From contig CACXBN010000005.1 of the NCBI GenBank assembly GCA_902765885.1, forward strand, positions 1 through 22,064: a stretch of 22,064 nt of DNA, given 5' to 3'. The notes beneath the pieces were generated by a model. That model ran no database searches. It saw nothing but the letters and a program-made list of their open reading frames with translations, and was not told the origin of the DNA. Source of the DNA: an uncultured Ruminococcus sp. Lineage in GTDB: Bacteria; Bacillota; Clostridia; Oscillospirales; CAG-272. A program made the translations under genes and the position numbers. Each line of letters starts with the position of its first letter. The first letter of the stretch is position 1. Below, piece by piece: positions 1 to 7,958 of the stretch.

Positions 1-2166
1 GTGGGCGGCACCAGGTTCTCTCCCGGAGGGGATCTGACCACCGAACAGGCCATCCTCATCACCTACAGGGCACTCAGCGCCCTGACGCAGAACGTGCTGA
101 AAGTTTACGTGAGCCCGGAGGGCTCGTCCAGCCCCGACGGTACCCGGAAGAACCCGTACGGCACGCTTGAGGCGGCAAGGGATGCGGTAAGGAAAATGGA
201 CAAAACAGGACTTTCAGGCATAGACGTGGTGCTGCTTCCGGGTACATATTCGCTTACCGGGACATTCGCTCTTTCCGCCGAGGACAAAGGTTCCGCTGAA
301 TGCAGGATCAGATATATCGGAGAAGACGGAGCCACGATTGTGGGAGGGGCTGCACTTACTGCTGCCGATTTCTCAAAAGTCGATTTCTCAAATGTGCAGG
401 GGGACGCCGCGTATATTCCTGAAAGTTTCAGGGAAAAGATCGTAATGATAGACCTGAAGCAGTTCGGATACAAGCCGGAGGACATAAAGCAGGCCTATGA
501 AGGTTCATATGTCATGAACGCCGTTAAACTGTACCTGAACGGAGAAATGGAAAAACTCGCCCAGTATCCCAATGGCGACGGAAAGATAACCATCATAGAC
601 GGAGCGATGCTGGACAAGGACGGAAACGTGACCGATAACGACGGCAACGCCAGACCCAACGACCCTGATCTTGCTGTCACATATATAACGTATGTAGACA
701 ATGAAGTCCTTGAGAGGGTGTCCGGATGGCACGATCTCAGGAAGGCTTATCTGTACGGATATGTTGACTTACTGTGGAGAGTCGATCATACATACATACT
801 GGGGGTAAACGCTGAGAAGGGGTATATCGAGTACTATTACCCGGGAACTTCCGCGCCGTCGCCCCAGAGACAGTTTATCCTTTATAACGTGGCAGAGGAG
901 CTTGACGCTCCCGGCGAATACTACATCGATGACGACGCGGTGCTGTATTACTACCCGTCCGAGGAATTCGGAAGCGCGACCCTTTCGATCCCGGTGGTTG
1001 ATAATATAATTACAGTCGACGGGGCGGATTACACCACGTTTGAACATCTTCTCATAGAGACCGCCAACAGGAACTGCGTGGTGATCACGGCAGATAACTG
1101 TACGATACAGGACTGCGAGGTCAGAGGGACCCAGAGGACCGCGATAAAGAGCACCGGCATGAACAATACGGTATCGGGATGTGTCATCCACAATACCGGT
1201 GATACGGCAGTGTACATGGACGGCGGCGACACACCGACCCTTACCCACGGCAACAACCTGTTCTACAACAACCTGTGCTACGACTTCGGTATCGTCTGGG
1301 GCGGATACTGCGGCGGACTCAACCTGCGGGGATGCGGAAATACCGCCTCGCATAACGAGATATTCGGTTCCAACCATCTCGGCATACACTGGGGCGGAGT
1401 CGAGAACATAATAGAATACAACTATCTCCACGATCTATGCCAGTCGGCTGACGATATGGGCGCCATCTACGGCGGCGGATTCGATATGATCGGCTGCGAG
1501 GTCAGGTACAACAGGTTCGAGAACATCGGCCCTGCGGAACAGGGAAACCTTCCCGATTACATCTACTGCGGCTGCCATGCCGTATACTGGGACATGTACA
1601 ACGGATTCAACAAGACCTACGGCAACGTGATGGTCGGCGTCAGGGGAGCCGCGGTGGCATGCGGAAACGGCCGTTCCATACATATCCATGACAATCTGAC
1701 GGTCAGCTGCAAGTACATTGTGACTGCTATCTGCGGAGTATATACAGGGGCATATATCACCGACTCCCCGGAAAAGTTCAAACAGAAGCGCCAGGATTAT
1801 TACATGACTGATGTGTGGAAGGAAGCTTATCCTGTGATATCCGAGCTGGTGATGGACATGAAAGCCACGACTGCCGATGACCCCATGGGCTGGGCGACAC
1901 CGGTCGACATAGTGATAAAGAACAACTTCTGCTACGGCGACAAGGCTAACTGCGACTACCGCGGGATCCGGCCGTACAGCATTGAGAGTCCGATCTACAC
2001 GCTGAATCCCGATACTATAGTCGAACCCAGTACGAAGACAGGCGATCTTATAATCTTCAATTCCAGGAGGACACCGTTCCCGGATATGGAAGAGGCGTTT
2101 GATCAGGCCAAAGGGTTCATTGCGATCTCGTACGAGGACTATCTGCAGATGGGCAGAGTCAAATAA
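1..2166 (+). CDS. Right-handed parallel beta-helix protein, probable secreted or surface carbohydrate-active enzyme (5' end cut off by window)
   Basis: The frame is open from base 1 to a TAA at 2164-2166, so 721 residues are visible. The GTG at base 1 has no ribosome binding site in view and the true start is probably upstream. Residues about 3-26 (FSPGGDLTTEQAI) look like the end of an S-layer homology domain, which would tether the protein to the cell wall. Residues about 36-110 hold the VYVSPEG, NPYGTLEAARDAV and LLPGTYSL stretch typical of the start of beta-helix polysaccharide-active proteins (GH141-like and related). Asparagine- and glycine-rich rungs follow at about 345-580 (for example NCTIQDCEVRG, YNNLCYDFGIVWGG, YGNVMVGV). 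No catalytic residues can be assigned with confidence, so substrate and mechanism (hydrolase or lyase) stay open. The gene is followed by a strong GC-rich hairpin. The beta-helix fold is fairly sure; the exact family is inference. Confidence 0.8.
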   Translation: MGGTRFSPGGDLTTEQAILITYRALSALTQNVLKVYVSPEGSSSPDGTRKNPYGTLEAARDAVRKMDKTGLSGIDVVLLPGTYSLTGTFALSAEDKGSAECRIRYIGEDGATIVGGAALTAADFSKVDFSNVQGDAAYIPESFREKIVMIDLKQFGYKPEDIKQAYEGSYVMNAVKLYLNGEMEKLAQYPNGDGKITIIDGAMLDKDGNVTDNDGNARPNDPDLAVTYITYVDNEVLERVSGWHDLRKAYLYGYVDLLWRVDHTYILGVNAEKGYIEYYYPGTSAPSPQRQFILYNVAEELDAPGEYYIDDDAVLYYYPSEEFGSATLSIPVVDNIITVDGADYTTFEHLLIETANRNCVVITADNCTIQDCEVRGTQRTAIKSTGMNNTVSGCVIHNTGDTAVYMDGGDTPTLTHGNNLFYNNLCYDFGIVWGGYCGGLNLRGCGNTASHNEIFGSNHLGIHWGGVENIIEYNYLHDLCQSADDMGAIYGGGFDMIGCEVRYNRFENIGPAEQGNLPDYIYCGCHAVYWDMYNGFNKTYGNVMVGVRGAAVACGNGRSIHIHDNLTVSCKYIVTAICGVYTGAYITDSPEKFKQKRQDYYMTDVWKEAYPVISELVMDMKATTADDPMGWATPVDIVIKNNFCYGDKANCDYRGIRPYSIESPIYTLNPDTIVEPSTKTGDLIIFNSRRTPFPDMEEAFDQAKGFIAISYEDYLQMGRVK

Positions 2167-2190
2167 AGGAAAAGCATAAATATTATGCAA

Positions 2191-2219
2191 GAGCGGGCTC
2201 CGGAACACGGAGCCCGCTC
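2191..2219. terminator. GC-rich perfect hairpin after the beta-helix gene
   Basis: A perfect 12-bp stem, GAGCGGGCTCCG with its complement, encloses a 5-nt loop. It starts 24 bp after the beta-helix stop codon. It lacks a downstream T-run on the plus strand, so it is an atypical intrinsic terminator or an mRNA 3'-end stabilising structure. Confidence 0.55.
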
Positions 2220-2265
2220 GGCTTACCCGGGGAAAAAGAAGACACATACCTTCGAGTATGTGCCG

Positions 2266-2294
2266 TTGACATCTTTTTCCAGTGATAGTATAAT
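2266..2294 (+). promoter_or_regulatory. Consensus sigma-A promoter of trpS
   Basis: TTGACA at 2266-2271 and TATAAT at 2289-2294 are separated by exactly 17 bp, a full match to the housekeeping consensus. Transcription would start near 2301, giving a leader of about 30 nt. That excludes a T-box or other long attenuator. A 7-bp dyad CACATAC/GTATGTG (2243-2262) lies just upstream of the -35 box. Confidence 0.9.
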
Positions 2295-2329
2295 ACAGTT
2301 TGACGAAACTGAAAAAAGCGAAGGTAAAA

Positions 2330-3337
2330 ATGATGTACAAGGATAAGAAAGTGGTATTTTCCGGCGTTCAGCCGTCCGGAGTTCTTACAATAGGAAACTA
2401 TCTCGGAGCGATAAGAAACTTCACTGAGTTTTCCGATGAATATTTGTGCTATTATTGTGTCGTTGACGAGCATGCGATTACCGTCAGACAGACTCCTGCG
2501 GATCTGAGACGAAGAACATACGAAACATTGGCATTATATATTGCATGCGGACTTGATCCCGAAAAAAATACTCTGTTTGTTCAGAGCCATGTTTCGGCAC
2601 ATGCTGAGCTTGCATGGATACTTGACTGTTTTACCATGTTCGGAGAGCTGTCAAGAATGACCCAATTTAAGGACAAATCGGCTAAAAATGCTGATAATAT
2701 CAATGCCGGATTATTCACATATCCTACTCTCATGGCTGCAGATATTCTTCTGTATCAGACGGATATGGTTCCGGTCGGCGTCGACCAGAAACAGCATCTT
2801 GAACTCGCTCGTGATATAGCAGAGAGATTTAATTCGGTTTTCGGAGATACATTTGTCGTACCTGAACCGTACATCCCGAAAGCGACTGCAAAAATCATGT
2901 CTCTGGCTGATCCTTCAAAGAAAATGTCAAAATCCGATGAAAACGAAAATGCCACGGTCAGAATTCTGGACCCGAAAGACGTGATAATAAGAAAATTCAA
3001 GCGTGCTGTCACTGATTCCGGAAGTGAAATCAAGTATGAAGACGGCAAAGAAGGAATTAAAAACCTGATGTCGATTTACGGAGCTTTTACCGGAAAAACA
3101 ATGGACGAGATAGAGAAAGAGTTTGATGGCAAGGGCTACGGAGAATTCAAGCTCGCGGTAGGTGAAGCATGTGCGGATAAACTTGCTCCTGTGCAGTCCG
3201 AATTTGCCAAGCTGATGAATGATAAGGCATATCTTGAAGATGTAATGGCAAAAGGAGCGGAAAACGCAGGCAGGGCTGCCGTGAGAACCATGTCAAAAGT
3301 CAGGAGAAAAATCGGTTTTACAGAAGCCAAAAGATAA
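2330..3337 (+). CDS. trpS: Tryptophan--tRNA ligase
   Basis: This cytoplasmic class I aminoacyl-tRNA synthetase charges tRNA-Trp with tryptophan using ATP. The N-terminus has FSGVQPSGVLTIGNYLGA, with TIGN as the HIGH-type motif. KKMSKSDEN near residue 200 is the KMSKS loop. The ARDIAERFN and GVDQKQHLEL stretches are typical of TrpRS. At about 335 residues it has the normal bacterial length. The frame opens at 2300, but that lies at or before the predicted transcription start, so the start is ATG 2330, or the adjacent ATG 2333, behind GAAGG at 2320-2324. The gene stands alone between its own promoter and a terminator, with no Trp biosynthesis genes nearby. Confidence 0.97.
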   Translation: MMYKDKKVVFSGVQPSGVLTIGNYLGAIRNFTEFSDEYLCYYCVVDEHAITVRQTPADLRRRTYETLALYIACGLDPEKNTLFVQSHVSAHAELAWILDCFTMFGELSRMTQFKDKSAKNADNINAGLFTYPTLMAADILLYQTDMVPVGVDQKQHLELARDIAERFNSVFGDTFVVPEPYIPKATAKIMSLADPSKKMSKSDENENATVRILDPKDVIIRKFKRAVTDSGSEIKYEDGKEGIKNLMSIYGAFTGKTMDEIEKEFDGKGYGEFKLAVGEACADKLAPVQSEFAKLMNDKAYLEDVMAKGAENAGRAAVRTMSKVRRKIGFTEAKR

Positions 3338-3404
3338 GGATTGACATGAGGAAAATATAATCTTTTCTGTCATTCGACTTAAATTATTATATGTATAGAT
3401 AATG

Positions 3405-3442
3405 AAAAAACATTCGACATGAAGATGCCGGATGTTTTTTTT
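3405..3442 (+). terminator. Intrinsic terminator after trpS
   Basis: An A-run leads into ACATTCG, a short CAT/ATG inner stem with GAAG loop, then CGGATGT and eight T residues. The A-run on the left makes it potentially bidirectional. It lies 68 bp after the trpS stop. Confidence 0.85.
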
Positions 3443-3461
3443 ACGGAAGAGATAGTTTTGC

Positions 3462-3740
3462 TTGAAGATTTCTCTTCCACAAAAGACCGTTTGCAAGGTG
3501 CAGTTTGCGGTTGGTGAGTTTGATATTGTCGTGCACGACAAGGAGAGCCTGACACGCAAGATCTATGAGATTAAGCACAGCAAAGAAATTGCTCCGGAGC
3601 AATATCGTCATCTTGTCGATGAACAGAACTGTTCTTTGACAGAACGCAGTTTCGGAAAGATTGTAATCTACAGAGGGGAAACCATGGAAGTCGGGAATGT
3701 CCACTACATTAATGTTGAAGAGTACCTCAAAACAATCTGA
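3462..3740 (+). pseudogene. C-terminal remnant of a DUF4143-type AAA ATPase gene
   Basis: The 92-codon frame opens at a TTG without a clear ribosome binding site, directly after the trpS terminator. Its sequence (GEFDIVVHDKES, IYEIKHSKEI, QYRHLVDE, VIYRGE, INVEEYLKTI) matches what I know of the C-terminal end of the several-hundred-residue ATPases carrying DUF4143. In that family the EIKHS segment belongs to a nuclease-like fold. The ATPase part, with Walker motifs, is absent. The segment between SFGK and VIYRGE also looks a few residues shorter than usual. A decayed fragment left by deletion is the simplest reading. A translated stand-alone small protein cannot be excluded. The family call is from memory of the motif. 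Confidence 0.7.
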
Positions 3741-3803
3741 TAAATCAGCCTAATAAATTAATAGTCATCCGGATTTTCCGCAACCAGATGGTGTAGAAAA
3801 CAA

Positions 3804-3815
3804 AAATGGCCATTT
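3804..3815. promoter_or_regulatory. 12-bp perfect palindrome upstream of glnN
   Basis: AAATGGCCATTT lies about 60 bp upstream of the predicted glnN -35 box and is flanked by loosely symmetric CAA/TTG. It could be a regulator site, but it is a single copy and no known regulator was recognised. The rest of 3741-3875 is AT-rich and shows nothing else clear. Confidence 0.3.
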
Positions 3816-3875
3816 GTTGCAACTTTGTTTAACGAAAATGTGCATGAAAAGTTGTTTTTGGCCCTTTTCTTTCGC

Positions 3876-3904
3876 TTGCGTGCAGACGACTTGCGTAGTA
3901 TAAT
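3876..3904 (+). promoter_or_regulatory. Promoter of glnN operon
   Basis: TTGCGT (3876-3881) and TATAAT (3899-3904) are 17 bp apart. Transcription would begin near 3911, about 30 bp before the glnN start. CGGAG at 3928-3932 is the ribosome binding site. Confidence 0.75.
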
Positions 3905-3940
3905 AAAAAAGGAAAAATTGGACTTAACGGAGACTGTGAT

Positions 3941-6040
3941 ATGGTACTTCCTACAGAATATTTCGGAACACTTGCTTTTGATGAAACCTCTATGAAGGAA
4001 TATCTTCCTCTTGATACTTATGCATCACTCAAGAAAACAATAGATGAAGGATTGCAGCTTGATATAGATATTGCCAATGTTGTGGCCCGTGCCATGAAAG
4101 ACTGGGCAATATCCAAAGGCTGTACGCATTTTACTCACTGGTTCCAGCCCCTCAGCGGTGTTACGGCAGAAAAGCACGAAAGTTTCGTTTCACCGGCCGG
4201 AGAGGGTAAAGCTATAATGGAGTTTTCCGGTAAAGAGCTTGTAAGGGGTGAACCGGATGCGTCAAGCTTCCCATCCGGAGGACTCAGAGCCACTTTCGAG
4301 GCGAGAGGATACACGGCGTGGGATCCCACATCCTTTGCTTTTATTAAGGACAGAACTCTTTGTATACCGACGGCATTCTGCTCATACGGAGGAGAAGCTC
4401 TTGATAAAAAGACGCCGCTGCTCCGCTCTATGGATGCGATAAATGCCCAGGCGCTGAGAATACTCAAACTTTTCGATCCTGACACCGATGTTACATGTGT
4501 GAGGACCAGCGTCGGTGCGGAGCAGGAATATTTCCTTGTTCCGAAAGAGATGTATGACAAGCGCCGTGACCTTATTTTTACCGGAAGAACTCTGTTCGGT
4601 GCCAAACCGCCGAAAGGTCAGGAACTTGATGACCATTACTTCGGAGCCCTCAAGACCCAGGTAGAGCAGTTCATGAAAGAGCTTGATGAAGAACTGTGGA
4701 AGCTCGGGATCTTTGCAAAAACCGAACACAACGAAGCTGCTCCTTCGCAGCATGAACTTGCACCGATATATACCCAGGCCAATATTGCCGCAGACAACAA
4801 CCAGCTGACCATGGAAATGATGCAGAAAATCGCAAAAAGGCACGGGCTGGTGTGCCTGCTACATGAAAAGCCTTTTAAAAATGTCAGCGGGTCAGGTAAA
4901 CACAACAACTGGTCCATATCAACAAATACAGGAATCAATCTGTTAAAGCCGGGCAAAACTCCGTATGACAATGCACAGTTCCTTCTTTTCCTCTGCGCGG
5001 TTATACAGGCTGTCGATGACTATCAGGATCTTCTGAGGATCAGCGCGGCTACCGCAAGCAACGACCACAGACTCGGATCAAATGAAGCTCCGCCTGCCGT
5101 GATATCGATGTTCCTGGGAGATGAACTTACTTCGATCATAGAGGCTCTCGAAACAAATTCTCACTATGACCCGATGGAAAAGACTCAGCTCAAGCTGGGA
5201 GTCGATGCACTTCCTCCTCTGCCAAAGGACAACACGGACAGAAACAGGACCTCGCCTTTCGCTTTTACCGGAAACAAATTCGAATTCAGAATGGTGGGAT
5301 CTTCAAATTCCATAAGCGACTGCAACACATTCTTAAACACAGCGGTCGCGGAATCATTGAGACAATATGCTGATATTCTCGAAAATGCAGAGGATTTTGA
5401 AAAAGCATTTGATGAGCTCATAAGAAAGACGATAAGAGAGCACAAGAGGATCATTTTCAACGGAAACAACTATGATGACGCATGGATCGAAGAAGCCACA
5501 AAGAAGAGAGGACTTCTCAATCTGAAGACGACGCCGGATGCGCTTGAGAGATTCCTGGACAGGAAAAACATCGAACTGTTCGAAAGACATCATGTATATA
5601 CCAGAACAGAGATGAAGTCGAGATATGCCATCACACTCGGAAATTACTGCAAGACGATAAGAATAGAAGCGAATGTGATGATAGATATGGCACAGAAGGA
5701 AATACTTCCGGCCGTTGACGAATATCTGAAATCTCTGTGTGAAACCGGAAAAGCTGCTGGACAGTTCAATTTAAAGAGGATTCCCGCACACCTGGAAAAA
5801 CTGACATCCATCCTTTCAAAGCTTTCAGATGAGATCTATGAATCCACTGAGAAACTCTCATATGTGCTTGTGAAAAAATTCGAAACAGGCGAAGTCAGCG
5901 AACATGCCGCATACATCAGGGATGAAGTGATACCTGCGATGAACAGACTCAGACTATGCTGTGATGAGGCCGAAACCATAACTGCGGAAAAATACTGGCC
6001 CTATCCCACATACGCATCTCTTTTGTTCGGACTTCAGTGA
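3941..6040 (+). CDS. glnN: Glutamine synthetase, type III
   Basis: The enzyme makes glutamine from glutamate and ammonia with ATP in the cytoplasm and is a main ammonium-assimilation step. The 699 residues match the type III family (about 700) rather than the roughly 450-residue GlnA. Visible family motifs are GAEQEYFLV near residue 192 (metal-binding glutamates), HNEAAPSQHELAP near 262-276, KHNNWS near 320, and RTSPFAFTGNKFEFRM near 435. ATG 3941 follows CGGAG with an 8-nt spacer. No terminator separates it from the downstream flavin reductase-like gene, 33 bp away, so glnN probably heads a four-gene transcript ending at 8698. No GlnR/TnrA-type site was recognised upstream. Confidence 0.97.
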   Translation: MVLPTEYFGTLAFDETSMKEYLPLDTYASLKKTIDEGLQLDIDIANVVARAMKDWAISKGCTHFTHWFQPLSGVTAEKHESFVSPAGEGKAIMEFSGKELVRGEPDASSFPSGGLRATFEARGYTAWDPTSFAFIKDRTLCIPTAFCSYGGEALDKKTPLLRSMDAINAQALRILKLFDPDTDVTCVRTSVGAEQEYFLVPKEMYDKRRDLIFTGRTLFGAKPPKGQELDDHYFGALKTQVEQFMKELDEELWKLGIFAKTEHNEAAPSQHELAPIYTQANIAADNNQLTMEMMQKIAKRHGLVCLLHEKPFKNVSGSGKHNNWSISTNTGINLLKPGKTPYDNAQFLLFLCAVIQAVDDYQDLLRISAATASNDHRLGSNEAPPAVISMFLGDELTSIIEALETNSHYDPMEKTQLKLGVDALPPLPKDNTDRNRTSPFAFTGNKFEFRMVGSSNSISDCNTFLNTAVAESLRQYADILENAEDFEKAFDELIRKTIREHKRIIFNGNNYDDAWIEEATKKRGLLNLKTTPDALERFLDRKNIELFERHHVYTRTEMKSRYAITLGNYCKTIRIEANVMIDMAQKEILPAVDEYLKSLCETGKAAGQFNLKRIPAHLEKLTSILSKLSDEIYESTEKLSYVLVKKFETGEVSEHAAYIRDEVIPAMNRLRLCCDEAETITAEKYWPYPTYASLLFGLQ

Positions 6041-6073
6041 TCAAACGACAATAACATTTAAAGGGAGAATCAT

Positions 6074-6571
6074 ATGGAATTAAGTGCGGATATATTTGGA
6101 CTTTTTGATAAAAAATGGGCACTGCTTACAGCCGGAAACATCGGTGATTTCAATATGATGACCATCAGCTGGGGAAGCCTCGGAACCCTTTGGGGACACC
6201 CTGCAGCGACTGTTTATGTCAGAGAGTCAAGGCTGACTCACAGATACATGGAGAAAAACGAATATTTCACGATAAGTTTCTATCCGGAAGAAAAAAGAAA
6301 AACGCTGGGAATCCTGGGTTCAAAATCAGGCAGGGATATCGACAAAATGCATACGCCGGGACTTAAGCCGAAGAAAATAGGCAGCAGCGTTACATTTGAG
6401 GAGGCTGAGTGCACTCTCCTTTGCAAAAAGCTGTACAAGGGTCATCTTGAGGAAGCAGGAATACCCGGAAATATCGTAAAAAGTCATTACCCCGAAGGAG
6501 ACTTTCACGATTTCTATGTCGGGGAAGTTATAGAGGTGTATAAGAGAAGTGAGGGTGTTGATGAAAAGTAA
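6074..6571 (+). CDS. Flavin reductase-like, FMN-binding split-barrel protein
   Basis: This 165-residue protein resembles the flavin reductase-like domain family, which binds FMN and uses NAD(P)H to reduce flavin or another acceptor. The supporting stretches are KKWALLTAG, FNMMTISWGSLGTLWGHPAATVYV (read in pieces), YFTISFYPE and a C-terminal DFYVGEVIEVY. The TISWG.LG..WG.P element is common in uncharacterised clostridial members. AAAGGGAG precedes ATG 6074 at a good distance. The 3' end overlaps the next gene by 11 bp, implying translational coupling. Electron acceptor and physiological role are unknown. The context gives no obvious monooxygenase partner. Confidence 0.85.
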   Translation: MELSADIFGLFDKKWALLTAGNIGDFNMMTISWGSLGTLWGHPAATVYVRESRLTHRYMEKNEYFTISFYPEEKRKTLGILGSKSGRDIDKMHTPGLKPKKIGSSVTFEEAECTLLCKKLYKGHLEEAGIPGNIVKSHYPEGDFHDFYVGEVIEVYKRSEGVDEK

Positions 6572-7958
6572 GATGCCTGTAAGGATCAAGAGTATTTCGA
6601 TCAGAAATTTCAAGAATGTGCTCTCGGGAGATCTGTCGTTTGAGAACAGCAGAAAAAAATATAATGCAAGCATAGTGGGACTTTACGGCCAGAACGGATC
6701 CGGAAAGACCGCACTCATCGATGCGATAGCCATGCTCAAATTCATCCTTTGCGGATATCAGATTCCCTCAAAATATTCGGATCTCATAAATGTGGATGCG
6801 GAGAGTGCTTCGATCAGCTGCTCATTCAAAATAGGCGATGATGAAGACGACGACGTTTATGAAGCAGAATACGGATTGTTCTTTACAAAAACAACGGAAG
6901 AAACGACCGTAAACACCGACGGCACATTGAATCACGGAGAAATAAAGACCGAGATAGTACGTGAAACGTTATCGCTTTCCGGCGAAAGAGATGGTAAAAG
7001 AATGCCGAAACAGCTCCTTATCGATACCGAAAATACGGCTGTATTCGGCCCGAAAAGCAAATATGATGCCATAGTCGGGAAAGACAGGGATATATATACA
7101 GACCTTATAGTGGCGAAGAAACTCAGCCGTTCGACTTCCTCTTCCTTTATTTTCTGTCAGGAACTGCAGAACGTTATCGAAAAAAACTGCGGCATCGACG
7201 GAGTGAGCGAAGTTTTTGCTTCTCTCAGATGGTTCGGCCTCAGAAAGCTTTTTGTCATAGACTCCGAGATTGCGGGAAGGATCAGTCTCAACGCTCTTCC
7301 GCTCATTATAGGAGATGAAAAACACGGCTCTGTTTTCGTCTCGCTCAACGACGGAGCAGTCGTTCCTGAGTCATCCATCTCCATAGTCAACAAAGTGATC
7401 GACAACATGAATATCGTTCTCCCCGAAATAGTGCCCGGACTGAAGATCGGGATAAGAGAGCTGGGAAGCCAGATGATGAGAGACGGGTCCGCCGGAATAA
7501 GAATAGGACTTGTTTCGTACAAGGCAGGGAAGGAAATATCGCTTCAGTATGAGTCGGAGGGAATAAAGAAGATAATCGCTATCCTTCAGCTCCTTATAGC
7601 CGTATACAATGACAACTCCATAACAGTAGCAATAGACGAACTTGACGCGGGAGTCTTCGAATACCTTCTCGGTGAGATTCTCAGAATCATCTCGGAGAAG
7701 GGAAAAGGACAGATGGTGTTCACGTCTCACAACCTCCGTCCGCTCGAAACGATAGACACAGGGTTTGTGGCATTTACCACAACAGACCCGTCAGACAGGT
7801 ATATGAGAATAAAGCCTTCAGGCAGAACGAAAAATCTCCGTGATTATTATTACAGGGATATAGTGCTCGGGGAAAACGAAGGAAGGGTATATGTCCCTAC
7901 AAGAAATTCGGAAATAGCACTTGCTTTCAGAGAGGCGGGAGAGCTCTATGGCTCTTAA
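6561..7958 (+). CDS. SMC/OLD-like AAA (ABC-type) ATPase, partner of downstream Toprim protein
   Basis: A 465-residue P-loop ATPase. IKSISIRNFKNV near the N-terminus is the opening strand typical of RecF/SMC/OLD ATPases. Walker A is GQNGSGKT (residues 43-50). The signature-like helix YESEGIKK is at about 330. Walker B is VAIDELD, with D359 and catalytic E360. The H-loop is FTSHN (H390). The middle region (about 70-300) is divergent, without a long coiled coil. ATG 6561 is chosen because GAGGG at 6551-6555 sits 5 nt before it; an upstream in-frame GTG at 6549 would swallow that site. The gene overlaps both neighbours by 11 bp. By analogy with AriA, RloA and OLD proteins, it may gate a nuclease. 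That function is inference. Confidence 0.88.
   Translation: MKSKMPVRIKSISIRNFKNVLSGDLSFENSRKKYNASIVGLYGQNGSGKTALIDAIAMLKFILCGYQIPSKYSDLINVDAESASISCSFKIGDDEDDDVYEAEYGLFFTKTTEETTVNTDGTLNHGEIKTEIVRETLSLSGERDGKRMPKQLLIDTENTAVFGPKSKYDAIVGKDRDIYTDLIVAKKLSRSTSSSFIFCQELQNVIEKNCGIDGVSEVFASLRWFGLRKLFVIDSEIAGRISLNALPLIIGDEKHGSVFVSLNDGAVVPESSISIVNKVIDNMNIVLPEIVPGLKIGIRELGSQMMRDGSAGIRIGLVSYKAGKEISLQYESEGIKKIIAILQLLIAVYNDNSITVAIDELDAGVFEYLLGEILRIISEKGKGQMVFTSHNLRPLETIDTGFVAFTTTDPSDRYMRIKPSGRTKNLRDYYYRDIVLGENEGRVYVPTRNSEIALAFREAGELYGS

Noticed and set aside
1435..2340. Long 301-codon frame on the minus strand opposite the beta-helix gene
   Set aside because: It is a shadow of the plus-strand gene: composition is His/Val/Arg-rich with no family motifs, and it crosses the hairpin and trpS promoter.
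3341..3361. TTGACA followed by TATAAT after trpS
   Set aside because: The two boxes are only 9 bp apart, far too close for a sigma-A promoter, and a terminator follows before any gene.
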